Assembly: GCA_963723965.1 (NCBI GenBank)
Contig: CAVRSV010000006.1
Span: forward strand, 1 to 64,000
Direction: 5' to 3'
DNA: 64,000 bases
Source of the DNA: JARRKC01 sp963723965
GTDB taxonomy: Bacteria > Acidobacteriota > UBA6911 > RPQK01 > JAPXNP01
Shown: piece after piece, positions 1-9,800 of the stretch
How positions within the stretch are numbered: position 1 is the stretch's first letter
Layout: each line of letters begins with the position of its first letter
Position numbers and translations under genes: made by a program
Notes under the pieces: generated by a model
Databases searched by the model: none
What the model saw: only the letters and a program-made list of their open reading frames with translations
What the model was told of the DNA's origin: nothing

Positions 1-1
1 T

Positions 2-2572
2 CTTTTCTCGGCGGCTTCCCTGTTCGGTCAGTCCGACCAGCAGCCGCCTTATCTCAACCCCGACCTTCCGCCCGCGGAGCGCGCGGCGGACCTCGTTTCC
101 AAAATGACCCTGGAGGAAAAGATCCTGCAAATGCAGAACTACGCGCCCGCCATCCCGCGGCTTCACGTCGAGGCCTACAACTGGTGGAGTGAGGCGCTGC
201 ATGGCGTCGCCGTCCAGGGGCAGGCCACGGTCTTTCCCCAGGCGATCGGCCTCGCGGCAACCTGGGACACGGCGCTGATGCACCGCATTGCGGACGTGAT
301 CTCCACAGAGGCAAGGGCCAAATGGAACAAGTTTCATCGCCTGGGCGAGACGATTCCCGCCCGATTTGGCCCGGGTCCGACAGGCCTGACCTACTGGTCA
401 CCGAACATCAACATCTTCCGGGATCCCCGCTGGGGCCGCGGCCAGGAAACCTACGGCGAAGATCCGTACCTGACCGGCCGGATGGGTGTCGAGTTCGTCC
501 GCGGAATGCAGGGGGATGACCCGCACTATCTGAAAGTCGTATCGACGCCCAAACACTACGCCGTCCACAGCGGACCCGAACCGTTGCGACACGAGTTCGA
601 CGCCGTCGTGAGTGAAAGGGATCTTGTGGACACGTATCTGCCGGCCTTCAAGGCCACGATCGAGGAAGCCAAGGCGGACTCGATCATGTGCTGCTACAAC
701 AGCGTCGACGGCGTGCCCGGTTGCGCCAGCGATATGCTGCTGCAGAAATACCTCCGCGATCAATGGAGTTTCGATGGCTACGTCGTGAGCGACTGCGGGG
801 CCATCCGCGACATCTTCCAGAATCACCATTACACCGACTCGCTCGGGGCAGCGGCCGTCGTCGCGGTCAAAGCCGGGACGGACCTCACCTGCGGACAGGA
901 ATACGCGACCCTCGTGGACGAAGTGAAGGCCGGGAAGATCTCCGAGGCGGATATCGATCGCTCGGCCATCCGCCTCTTCACCGCACGCTTCCGGCTCGGC
1001 ATGTTCGATCCCCCGGCGCGCGTCCCCTATTCGAAGCTCGGCGATTCCGAGATCGACTCGCCGCAGCACCGCGAACTGGCTCGCGAGGCCGAGCGCAAGG
1101 CCATCGTCCTGCTGAAGAACGAGAATCAGACCCTGCCGTTGAAGTCATCGATCAAGAAGATTGCCGTTGTCGGCCCGTCGGGCGACGATCCCGTCGGTCT
1201 GCTCGGCAACTACAACGGCATCTCCTCGAAGCAGGTCACTCCCATCGAGGGGATCGAACAGCGATTCAAGGGAAACGCCGACGTTCAGTTCCGACTCGGG
1301 GCCACGTACACGGACGTGACAGCCTCTCAACTGACGACGCGGGATTTGACACCGCCCGACGGCAAGGGTCATGGCCTTCTCGCGGAGTACTTCGACAATC
1401 CCGACATGCAGGGAAAACCGAAGCTCGCCCGAGTCGAGCCGCGGGTCTTCCTCCAGTACAACATGGGGGATCCTCAGATCACCTCAGCCATTCCCGACCA
1501 TGACATTTCGGTTCGTTGGAGCGGCACTCTGAAGGCGCCCTACACGGGCGAGTACGTCATCTCCGTGCTGAGTTTTTCCTTCCGCTCGCCGGAAAGCTCG
1601 ACCCAGGTTTTCCTGGACGACAAGCCTCTGGAATTCCCGGCAAGGGAACGGCAACCCGGCATGCGGTTCCATCCTCCCGAGGTGAAGATTCAATTGCAGG
1701 CCGGCCAGGACTACGCGCTGCGCGTCGAGTACAAGCAGCCCGGAACGGGGAGCGGTACGACCCAGGTCCTGTGGATTCCGCCGGCCGAACCGATGCTGGC
1801 CGACGCCGTCAACCTGGTGAAGAACTCCGATGTGGCCATCGTCTGTGTCGGCCTGAATTCGAGGCTCGAGGGTGAAGAGATGCGCGGACTCGAGATCCCG
1901 GGCTTCGAAGGCGGCGACCGGACCAGCCTCGATCTGCCCGCTCCCCAGGAGCGCCTCGTCGAGGAAGCCATCAAGACCGGCAAGCCCGTCGTCGTCGTGC
2001 TCACCAGCGGCAGCGCCATTGCGGCCAACTATGCGGCCCAGAACGCGGCGGCCCTGCTGCAGGCCTGGTACGGCGGTGAAGAGCTGGGAACGGCTCTGGC
2101 CCAGACCCTGGCCGGCGACAGCAACCCCGCCGGACGGCTGCCCGTGACCTTCTACAAGAGCGTCGACCAGCTGCCTCCTTTCACCGACTACGACATGAAG
2201 GGGCATACCTATCGCTACTTCAAGGGCGAACCCCTCTACACCTTCGGCTACGGCCTGAGCTACTCGCGCTTCGAGTACTCCGGCCTCCAGGCGCATCGCA
2301 CCAACGACGGCGCCGAAGTCACGGTGCAGGTCAAGAACACGTCGGGACGGGACGGCGAAGAAGTGGTCCAGCTCTACGTCGCGGGAGCGGGCGGACCGGA
2401 TGACCCGATCCGTCAGCTGGGCGGGTTCCAGCGCGTCGCCATCAAGGCCGGGGCCACCCAGCCGGTGACGTTCAAGCTGAGCGCCGATCAGCTGCCCGGG
2501 CCGTCGGTTCGCATCAGCGTCGGCGGCGGCCAGCCCGTCGACGGCATCGCGCACCTGGAGACGACCCTGTAG
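2..2572 (+). CDS. GH3 beta-glycosidase (beta-xylosidase-like) with PA14 insert, 5'-partial
   Basis: The reading frame is open from the first bases of the window, so the start codon and most of the signal peptide lie outside; the visible N-terminus (LFSAASLFGQ) looks like the end of a Sec signal. It is a secreted GH3 exo-glycosidase. The segment YNWWSEALHGVA is typical of GH3 xylosidases. The nucleophile Asp is in VVSDCGAI (codon at 791-793). A PA14-like domain (GLLAEYFDNPDMQG onward, roughly 1370-1780) is inserted in the second alpha/beta domain, and a fibronectin-III-like domain closes the protein. The next gene is a close paralogue, and the last ~720 bp of the two are nearly identical. The likely substrate is xylo- or gluco-oligosaccharide from hemicellulose; exact specificity cannot be read from sequence. 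Confidence 0.93.
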   Translation, partial: LFSAASLFGQSDQQPPYLNPDLPPAERAADLVSKMTLEEKILQMQNYAPAIPRLHVEAYNWWSEALHGVAVQGQATVFPQAIGLAATWDTALMHRIADVISTEARAKWNKFHRLGETIPARFGPGPTGLTYWSPNINIFRDPRWGRGQETYGEDPYLTGRMGVEFVRGMQGDDPHYLKVVSTPKHYAVHSGPEPLRHEFDAVVSERDLVDTYLPAFKATIEEAKADSIMCCYNSVDGVPGCASDMLLQKYLRDQWSFDGYVVSDCGAIRDIFQNHHYTDSLGAAAVVAVKAGTDLTCGQEYATLVDEVKAGKISEADIDRSAIRLFTARFRLGMFDPPARVPYSKLGDSEIDSPQHRELAREAERKAIVLLKNENQTLPLKSSIKKIAVVGPSGDDPVGLLGNYNGISSKQVTPIEGIEQRFKGNADVQFRLGATYTDVTASQLTTRDLTPPDGKGHGLLAEYFDNPDMQGKPKLARVEPRVFLQYNMGDPQITSAIPDHDISVRWSGTLKAPYTGEYVISVLSFSFRSPESSTQVFLDDKPLEFPARERQPGMRFHPPEVKIQLQAGQDYALRVEYKQPGTGSGTTQVLWIPPAEPMLADAVNLVKNSDVAIVCVGLNSRLEGEEMRGLEIPGFEGGDRTSLDLPAPQERLVEEAIKTGKPVVVVLTSGSAIAANYAAQNAAALLQAWYGGEELGTALAQTLAGDSNPAGRLPVTFYKSVDQLPPFTDYDMKGHTYRYFKGEPLYTFGYGLSYSRFEYSGLQAHRTNDGAEVTVQVKNTSGRDGEEVVQLYVAGAGGPDDPIRQLGGFQRVAIKAGATQPVTFKLSADQLPGPSVRISVGGGQPVDGIAHLETTL

Positions 2573-2592
2573 GACAACCATCCTGGTTGTCC
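2572..2592. repeat. Palindromic hairpin behind GH3 copy 1
   Basis: GGACAACCA and TGGTTGTCC form perfect 9-bp arms around a 3-nt loop (TCC). The hairpin starts on the last base of the GH3 stop codon. No T-run follows, so it is not a classical intrinsic terminator. The same architecture recurs at 2687-2707 and, interrupted by an IS, behind GH3 copy 2, which suggests a small REP-like repeat family. Confidence 0.6.
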
Positions 2593-2686
2593 CGGGGGCA
2601 AGGATTGCCGATACCGCGGCGGACCCCCGGCCGGCACTGTCGCGGCGACGCTTTCGGCATTGCCGGTGGCCGGGGTCGGGGCGGCG

Positions 2687-2707
2687 GGACAAGCTGGAAG
2701 CTTGTCC
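2687..2707. repeat. REP-like palindromic hairpin
   Basis: GGACAAGCT and AGCTTGTCC form perfect 9-bp arms around a 3-nt loop, the same design as the hairpin at 2572-2592 with a partly shared arm (GGACAA). It lies in the 225-bp gap between the two GH3 genes, which otherwise shows no gene. Confidence 0.55.
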
Positions 2708-2797
2708 TACGGTTCGCGGGGAATCTCTTCCCAAGGGTTTCCTGCCACGCCCATTTCGGCGAAGATGCTAGGTGACAAAAGTAAGTGAGGTGAAAAG

Positions 2798-5398
2798 GTG
2801 AAGCGAGCCCTATTTGCGATCTTCTTATGGATTTGCGCGCCCATGCTGTTCGGCCAGGCCGACCAGCAGGCGCCTTACCTCAATCCCGATCTGTCCCCCG
2901 CGGAGCGGGCGGCGGATATCGTCTCCAAGATGACGCTGGAGGAAAAGGTCCTGCAGATGCAGAACTATGCCCCCGCCATCCCGCGGCTGGGAGTCCCGGC
3001 CTACAACTGGTGGGGTGAGGCTCTGCACGGGGTGGCCCGGCAGGGACAGGCGACCGTTTTCCCCCAGGCGATCGGCCTGGCTTCGACCTGGGATACGGAC
3101 CTGATGCATCGCGTCGCGGTCGTGATCTCGACGGAAGCGCGGGCCAAGTGGAACAAGTTCCAGCGCTCCGGCGAGACCATTCCGGAACGGTTCGGCAGCG
3201 GTTCGGTGGGATTGACCTATTGGTCGCCGAATATCAACATCTTCCGGGATCCCCGCTGGGGACGCGGTCAGGAAACCTATGGCGAGGATCCCTATCTGAC
3301 CAGCCGCCTGGGCGTCGCCTTCGTCAAGGGGTTGCAGGGTGATGATCCGCACTATCTGAAGGTCGTCGCCACTCCCAAGCACTACGCGGTCCACAGCGGT
3401 CCCGAGCCCTTGCGGCACGAGTTTGATGCGGTGGTCAGCGAACGGGATCTGATGGACACGTACCTGCCGGCATTCAAAGCCACGATCGAAGAAGGCAAGG
3501 CCGAATCGATCATGTGCTGTTACAACGCCGTCGACGGCGTGCCCGGTTGCGCCAGCGATATGCTGCTGCAGAAATACCTCCGCGACCAGTGGAGTTTCGA
3601 CGGCTACGTGGTCAGCGACTGCGGAGCGATTCGCGACATCTTCCAGAATCATCACTACACCGACTCGCTCGGGGCAGCCTCGGTGGTGGCCGTGAAGGCA
3701 GGCACCGATCTGACCTGCGGGCGTGAGTACGCCACACTGGTCGACGAGGTCAAGGCCGGCCATATCTCAGAGGACGAAATCAATCGCGCCGTTGAGCGGC
3801 TCTACATTGCCCGCTTCAAGCTCGGCATGTTCGATCCTCCGGAGCGGGTTCCCTTCTCCAAGCTGGGGGATGCCGAGATCGATTCGCCCGCACACCGCCA
3901 GCTCGCCCTCGAGACGGAGCGCAAGGCCATCGTTCTCCTGAAGAACGAAAACCAGACCCTGCCGCTGAAGTCGTCCGTCAAGAAGATCGCGGTCCTGGGC
4001 CCGTCGGCGGACGATCCCGTGGCGCTGCTGGGCAACTACAACGGCGTCTCCTCGAAGCAGGTCACTCCCCTGGAGGGGATCGACCAGCAGTTCTCGGGCA
4101 AGGCGGACGTGCAATATCGACTGGGCGCCTCCTATACGAACGTGACCCCGGCGCAGCTGTCGACCCGGACGCTGACTCCGCCCAACGGCTCGGGCCACGG
4201 CCTCCGCGCCGAGTACTTCGACAATCCCGATCTGCAGGGCACACCCAAGCTGGATCACATCGAGAAGCGGGTCTATTTCGAGTACGACAGAAACGTCCCC
4301 GAGATCACCGCAGCCATCCCGGACCATGGTTATTCCGTGCGCTGGACGGCGACTCTCAAAGCCCCTTATTCCGGCGAGTACACCTTCGCGCTGCGCGGTT
4401 TCTCCTTCTTTTCGCGCGGCGCCTCGACGAAGATCTTCCTGGACGACAAGGAACTCGAGTTTCCCACGAATCAGGGGAACGAGCGGCCCCGGCGGTTCCA
4501 GCCGCCCGAGGTCAAAGTCACCCTGCAGGCCGGTCAGGACTATGCCCTGCGTATCGAGTACCGGCAACCCCAGTCGGGAGGCGGCACCCAGGTTCTGTGG
4601 ATCCCGCCGGCCGAGCCGATGCTGGCGGATGCCGTCAATCTGGTAAAGAACTCGGATGTGGCCATCGTCTGCGTCGGTCTGAACTCGCAGCTCGAGGGTG
4701 AAGAGATGCGCGGACTCGAGATCCCGGGCTTCGAAGGCGGCGACCGGACCAGCCTCGATCTGCCCGCTCCCCAGGAACGGCTCGTCGAGGAAGCCATCAA
4801 GACCGGCAAGCCCGTCGTCGTCGTGCTGACCAGCGGCAGCGCCATTGCGGCCAACTATGCGGCCCAGAACGCGGCGGCCCTGCTGCAGGCCTGGTACGGC
4901 GGTGAAGAGCTGGGAACGGCTCTGGCCCAGACCCTGGCCGGCGACAGCAACCCCGCCGGACGGCTGCCCGTGACCTTCTACAAGAGCGTCGACCAGCTGC
5001 CTCCTTTCACCGACTACGACATGAAGGGGCATACCTATCGCTACTTCAAGGGCGAACCCCTCTACACCTTCGGCTACGGCCTGAGCTACTCGCGCTTCGA
5101 GTACTCCGGCCTGCAGGCTCGTCGGACCAACGGCGGCGCCGAAGTCACGGTGCAGGTCAAGAACACGTCGGGACGGGACGGCGAAGAAGTGGTCCAGCTC
5201 TACGTCGCGGGAGCGGGCGGACCGGATGACCCGATCCGTCAGCTGGGCGGGTTCCAGCGCGTCGCCATCAAGGCCGGGGCCACCCAGCCGGTGACGTTCA
5301 AGCTGAGCGCCGATCAGCTGCCCGGGCCGTCGGTTCGCATCAGCGTCGGCGGCGGCCAGCCCGTCGACGGCATCGCGCACCTGGAGACGACCCTGTAG
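2798..5398 (+). CDS. GH3 beta-glycosidase (beta-xylosidase-like) with PA14 insert
   Basis: Complete 866-residue paralogue of the preceding gene. It starts at GTG, with GAGGTG about 6 nt upstream as Shine-Dalgarno, and a Sec signal (MKRALFAIFLWICAPMLFGQ). Order of parts: GH3 barrel to about residue 340 with YNWWGEALHGVA near residue 70 and nucleophile Asp274 in VVSDCGAI; second alpha/beta domain split by a PA14-like module (about 465-610); C-terminal fibronectin-III-like domain. The two neighbours differ at many synonymous sites through the PA14 region but become about 99% identical from about 4689 (copy 1: 1863) to past the stop codon. This pattern suggests gene conversion or recent partial re-duplication. 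The role is periplasmic or extracellular release of terminal sugars from hemicellulose oligomers. Confidence 0.95.
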   Translation: MKRALFAIFLWICAPMLFGQADQQAPYLNPDLSPAERAADIVSKMTLEEKVLQMQNYAPAIPRLGVPAYNWWGEALHGVARQGQATVFPQAIGLASTWDTDLMHRVAVVISTEARAKWNKFQRSGETIPERFGSGSVGLTYWSPNINIFRDPRWGRGQETYGEDPYLTSRLGVAFVKGLQGDDPHYLKVVATPKHYAVHSGPEPLRHEFDAVVSERDLMDTYLPAFKATIEEGKAESIMCCYNAVDGVPGCASDMLLQKYLRDQWSFDGYVVSDCGAIRDIFQNHHYTDSLGAASVVAVKAGTDLTCGREYATLVDEVKAGHISEDEINRAVERLYIARFKLGMFDPPERVPFSKLGDAEIDSPAHRQLALETERKAIVLLKNENQTLPLKSSVKKIAVLGPSADDPVALLGNYNGVSSKQVTPLEGIDQQFSGKADVQYRLGASYTNVTPAQLSTRTLTPPNGSGHGLRAEYFDNPDLQGTPKLDHIEKRVYFEYDRNVPEITAAIPDHGYSVRWTATLKAPYSGEYTFALRGFSFFSRGASTKIFLDDKELEFPTNQGNERPRRFQPPEVKVTLQAGQDYALRIEYRQPQSGGGTQVLWIPPAEPMLADAVNLVKNSDVAIVCVGLNSQLEGEEMRGLEIPGFEGGDRTSLDLPAPQERLVEEAIKTGKPVVVVLTSGSAIAANYAAQNAAALLQAWYGGEELGTALAQTLAGDSNPAGRLPVTFYKSVDQLPPFTDYDMKGHTYRYFKGEPLYTFGYGLSYSRFEYSGLQARRTNGGAEVTVQVKNTSGRDGEEVVQLYVAGAGGPDDPIRQLGGFQRVAIKAGATQPVTFKLSADQLPGPSVRISVGGGQPVDGIAHLETTL

Positions 5399-5412
5399 GA
5401 CAACCATCCTGG

Positions 5413-6719
5413 CACTAGTGTCCGGTTGTTTCGCGTTTCCGACCTCGTAAGATGCTTATATACAGCAGCTTGGAGGAGAAGTCTGGTGTGACGGACTTGA
5501 ATTCTCCGACGGCGGCATCAGCGACAATCCCATGGCATGTACGAGGGACAGACCATCTTCACCCAAGTCATGCAAACGGTTCACCGGCAGGAGTTTCAAC
5601 GGTGCGTGTCGCGTTACGGAGGCGACTACAAGGTGCGAAAACTCTCTTGCCGGGAGCAGTTCCTGGCCATGGCCTTCGCACAACTGACGTACCGCGAAAG
5701 TCTGCGGGACATTGAGGCCTGTCTGGGGGCGCGTGGTGATCAGCTCTATCATTTGGGATTCCGAACCCGGGTGGCCCGCAGCACCCTGGCCGAAGCCAAC
5801 GAGAAGCGGGACTGGAGGATCTACGCCGATCTGGCCCACAAGCTGATCGGACGAGCCCGCGCCCTGTATCAACAGGAGCCCCTGGGAGTGGAGTTGAACG
5901 AGACGGTCTACGCCTTCGATGCGACGACGATTGACTTGTCCTTGAGTGTGTTCCCCTGGGCCTGGGCCCAGCAGAACAAGTCCGCGGTCAAGCTCAACAC
6001 CCTGTTGGACTTACGCGGTTCGATCCCGACCTTCGTCGAGATCACCGCCGGTCGAAGGCACGAGGTCCGGGGCTTGGATACCCTCCCCACCGAAAGCGGC
6101 GCCTACTACGTGATGGACCGAGGCTACTTGGATTTCCGCCGGCTGTACCGACTTCACCTCGTCCCGGCCTACTTCGTCGTTCGCAGCAAGAAGAACCTCC
6201 GTTTCCGGCGTTACGAATCCCGCCCCAAACCACCCGGAGGCGGCGTTCGAAGCGATCAACTCGGGCGCCTGCGCAGCGCGGCCAGCCGCAAGAATTACCC
6301 GGAGAAGCTGCGCCGGATTCATTACATCGATCCGGACAACCGCCAAGATCTCCTGCTCCTCACCAATCAGCTCCAGCTGCCCGCCCAGACCATTGCGGAT
6401 CTCTACCAGCTGCGCTGGCAGGTCGAGCTCTTCTTCAAATGGATCAAGCAGCACCTTCGGATCAAAGCCTTTTATGGGACGTCCTTCAATGCCGTGCGCA
6501 CTCAGATCTGGATCGCCATCTGCGTCTACGTCCAGATTGCGATCCTCAAAAAGCAACTCACACTACCTCAAAGTTTACACACTATTCTGCAGGTTCTGAG
6601 CGTCAGAGCGTTCGAGAAAGTCCCTATCTATCAACTGCTTACCGAACAGTCCCCGCAAAACCCTCAAGGCGCCTCCCCTAAGCAGATGAATCTATGGGAC
6701 TTCTAACCGGACACTAGTG
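5413..6719 (+). mobile_element. IS4-family insertion sequence (complete)
   Basis: Perfect 15-bp terminal inverted repeats CACTAGTGTCCGGTT (5413-5427) and its complement (6705-6719) enclose one transposase gene. The 5-bp sequence CCTGG flanks both ends (5408-5412 and 6720-6724) as a target-site duplication. The transposase stop codon TAA overlaps the right inverted repeat. The intact ends, duplication and open frame indicate a recent insertion. Removing the element and one duplication restores an imperfect 25-nt palindrome whose centre is CCTGG, so it landed on the dyad centre of a REP-like hairpin. Confidence 0.93.
5537..6706 (+). CDS. IS4-family DDE transposase
   Basis: 389-residue transposase filling the IS. 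It has an N-terminal DUF4372-like helical region (RKLSCREQFLAMAFAQLTY) followed by the RNase H-like core. Catalytic residues can be placed: Asp128 in YAFDATTID, Asp194 in YVMDRGYLD, and Glu297 in a full IS4 signature Y-(2)-R-(3)-E-(6)-K (Y290, R293, E297, K304). It resembles the ISPepr1-like branch of IS4 elements. No frameshift or internal stop is seen, so it may be active. The ATG at 5537 is the first good start. About 120 bp of non-coding sequence separates it from the left inverted repeat and presumably carries the promoter. Confidence 0.93.
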   Translation: MYEGQTIFTQVMQTVHRQEFQRCVSRYGGDYKVRKLSCREQFLAMAFAQLTYRESLRDIEACLGARGDQLYHLGFRTRVARSTLAEANEKRDWRIYADLAHKLIGRARALYQQEPLGVELNETVYAFDATTIDLSLSVFPWAWAQQNKSAVKLNTLLDLRGSIPTFVEITAGRRHEVRGLDTLPTESGAYYVMDRGYLDFRRLYRLHLVPAYFVVRSKKNLRFRRYESRPKPPGGGVRSDQLGRLRSAASRKNYPEKLRRIHYIDPDNRQDLLLLTNQLQLPAQTIADLYQLRWQVELFFKWIKQHLRIKAFYGTSFNAVRTQIWIAICVYVQIAILKKQLTLPQSLHTILQVLSVRAFEKVPIYQLLTEQSPQNPQGASPKQMNLWDF

Positions 6720-6740
6720 CCTGGAAGGTCGTCCTACGCT

Positions 6741-6781
6741 AAAAACAAAAGCCCGCCCGAGTCGAGCGACCCGGGCGGGCT
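6741..6781 (-). terminator. Intrinsic terminator of the Oar-like receptor
   Basis: Read on the minus strand, a 10-bp GC stem (AGCCCGCCCG with its complement, 6750-6759 and 6772-6781) is followed by TTTTGTTTTT. It lies 29 nt behind the receptor stop codon. This is the clearest rho-independent terminator in the window. Confidence 0.85.
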
Positions 6782-6809
6782 TCAGGTTAAGCGAACAACA
6801 AGGTTTGAC

Positions 6810-9800
6810 CTACCAGTCCAGCTTGAGACCGAACTGGATGATGCGAGGTGCTCTCGTGCTGGTCAAAGCTCCGAAGTTGCCCGAGTTGAAGCTGCGGGAA
6901 ACGCCGGTGAAGATCGCGTGGTTGAAGACATTGAAGAACTCGGCGCGGAACTGGAGCGTCGAAGTCTCTCCACCGAACCAGGGAACACTCGTGTTCTTGA
7001 ACAGCGAGAAGTCCCACTTGTTGATGAAGGGGCTGCGCACCGTGTTCCGGCCACCCGTGCCATAGTAACCGTCGGCCGGGTAGGCCCAACTGCCGGTGAA
7101 CCACTGGCTGATGGTCTTGGTGTAGGTGATGGGGCCGGTGGCGTCCGGACGGGATGCCAAGCCTGTGTAACCACTCATGCCGACCGTTCCGGGGGTTCCG
7201 GACTGGAGCAGGGTGATGCCAGAGACTTCCCATCCGCCCAGGATGTGTCCCACGAAGCCCTCCTGCGTCTGGAAGATTGGAAGCTGCCAGATATAGTTGA
7301 TGGAGGTCGAGTGGGTGACGTCCCAGTCCGCCAGCGCGTAGTCTGCCCCGATGTTGTAGGCATTCTGCGCGTTCGAGTCGAACTGCGACAGCGTGTTCAT
7401 GGCCTTCGAGAAGGTGTAAGCCAGCTGGAACTTCAGGCCGCCCGAGTAGCGCTTGTTGAACATCGCCTGCAACGAGTTGTAGTTCGATCGGCCTTCGCCG
7501 TTGGGTCCGCCGGTGATCCGCTTGTCAATATTGCCGAAGCCGCGGTAGGGACGGAAGTAGTTCGTCGAGTACTGCCCCGTGTTGATCAGGGGGTTGAAAT
7601 CATAGACGGTTCCGTCGTCTGCGGTGTAGGGCAGAGGCGTGTTGATGTTCTGGTTGAACGGCAGGAACTGCGTATGAGATCCCACATAGGAGATCTGAGC
7701 CATACTGTCCTTGACCATCCCGCTCGTGTCGAACTGGAAGCCGAAGCTCCACTGGTGGATCCGCGGAGGATTGTAGTCATCCTCGAACAGAGACATGGTG
7801 GGCGGGAAGGTGGCCCCGGCCGTGCCGCTGGTCGGATCGCTGACCCGAACGTTGTTGAGTGTGACGTTCTGGGCGAACGGAGGGTTGTTGATGAAGTTGT
7901 AGGTGTCGTTTCCTTCCGTCCGGTAGTAACCGATGCCGTAGCCGCCCCGCATGATGACCCTGCCGTCTCCGGCAATATCCCACGCAAAACCGGCGCGCGG
8001 CGCCCAGCTCGTGTAATCGGTCTTCGTCAGGTAGTGAGGAACACCGTCCGTTCCGGCCTGCACGACGCCGTTGGCGCCGATCTCACCAGGATTCACACCC
8101 GTACCCGGAATGATGGCGCCGCTCGAGGGGTTGAGTTCTGGCGCGCGATCCAGGCTGAACGCCGAGGGCACGAAGGCCGTGACCGCGTTGTTCTTCTCAT
8201 ACAGGTGCGGAATGATGAAGTAGCGCATGCCCAGGTTGACGGTCAGGTTGGGATTCACCTTCCAGTCATCCTGCACGAAGGCTTCGAGCTGCCAGTAGCG
8301 GTACAGACCATTGCGCAGGGTGTCCTGCTCGTTGTAGGAATTGGCATAGCCCAGCAGGAAGTCGGCAAAGGAATTGCCGGAATAAGTCCCCTGGAAGGAG
8401 AAGGCGCCGTTGGTGGCACCAAACGCTTCCTGGTTCTTGCGCTGCCACTGCCACAAGCCGCCGAACTTCAGACCGTGGTTGCCCTTGGTCCAGGTCCACT
8501 TGTCGTCCCAGGTCCATACGTCGTTCAGGTTGACCCAGGGCCAGGAACCCAGCTGGAGGCTGCCGTAGCCGCTCGGAGAGACGTTGGGAATACGGTTGTC
8601 CCGGTTCTCCGGGAACAGCTCGGGGATGTTCATGTTGGCCGAGCGGGCGAACTGACCCTTCGGCACGATGGACAGGTTGTTGCCCACCTGGTTGTAGTTG
8701 AACTCATGCACCAGCGTCGGGCTCATGACGTGGGTCAGCTTGAAGATGTAGTTGAAGCCCGGCGAAGCGATGGTCGTGTTGATGTTAGGGAAGGACTGGC
8801 CCGACCACAGGGTCGTAGCCGGCGTGTCGACCGGCTGATCGTGGATGAACCGGCCCATCAGGATGATGTTCTCGTTGAAGTGATGGTCCCAACGAACCAG
8901 CTCCTGGTGGAAGTCTTGGGGAACGCTGGGAGCGTTGTTGAAATTGCGGAAGTTGTTGGCCACGTTTTCCCGCGGATAGTAATCCGACAGCAGCACCGAC
9001 TGAGGATCGAACAGATCCGTCGGGATCTGGTTGTTCGGGAAGTCCTCTCCCGTTGCGGGGTTGACGAGTTGCGGCAGTGCGGCCCCACCCGGATTGTGGG
9101 AGAAGTCGCCGGCGCGCATCGCATCGCTCAGGGTCGTGGCGTTGATGACCGAACCGGCCCGGCGGTACTTGAACTCCTGCGAGAAGAAGAAGAAGTCCTT
9201 CGTCTTGTCCTGGTTGTAGTGACCGGGAATGAAGAAGGGTCCGCCGAAGGTGTAACCGAAGTTGTTCCGGATCAGCGGTTCCTTGATCTTCTTGCCGTCC
9301 CGGTAGCCCGCGAAGAAGGGGGCCGCGTCCAGGACGTCATTGCGGTGGAACTCGTAGGCACTGCCGTGGAATTCCTGGCCGCCCGAACGGGTAGCCGCTG
9401 CGACCACGCCCGATCCGGCCGTTCCGTATTCTGCGCTGTAGTTGCTCGTCAGGATGCGGAATTCACCGATCGACTCGACCGCCGGATACGTGGACAGGGA
9501 CGCCTGGTTTCCGACGTCCGTGTTCTGAGCACCGTCCACCAGCCAGTTGGCGTAGTTCGAACGCAGGCCGTTGATCGAGATGCCGCCGGTTCCGCCCGTG
9601 ACGCCGACGCTGATTTCGTCACCGGTCTGGTTACTGATACCGGTGGTCAGCGTGGCGAGGGAGACGAAGTTCCGGCCGTTGATGGCCAGGTCGGTGATCT
9701 GCTTACCCTCGATGACATCGCTCATGTCACTGGTTTCGGTCTGAAGTAACTGACCTCCGCCGGTAACCGTGACCGATTCGCTGATTTCGCCGAGTTGCAG

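Noticed and set aside
3767..5407. 546-codon minus-strand frame opposite GH3 copy 2 (and its partner opposite copy 1)
   Set aside because: Shadow of the GH3 coding strand; the high similarity between the two shadows only reflects the duplicated genes.
6717..9749. 1010-codon plus-strand open frame opposite the Oar-like gene
   Set aside because: Exact antisense shadow of a clear TonB-receptor gene, rich in Val/Arg/Glu as expected for a mirror frame; no ribosome site.
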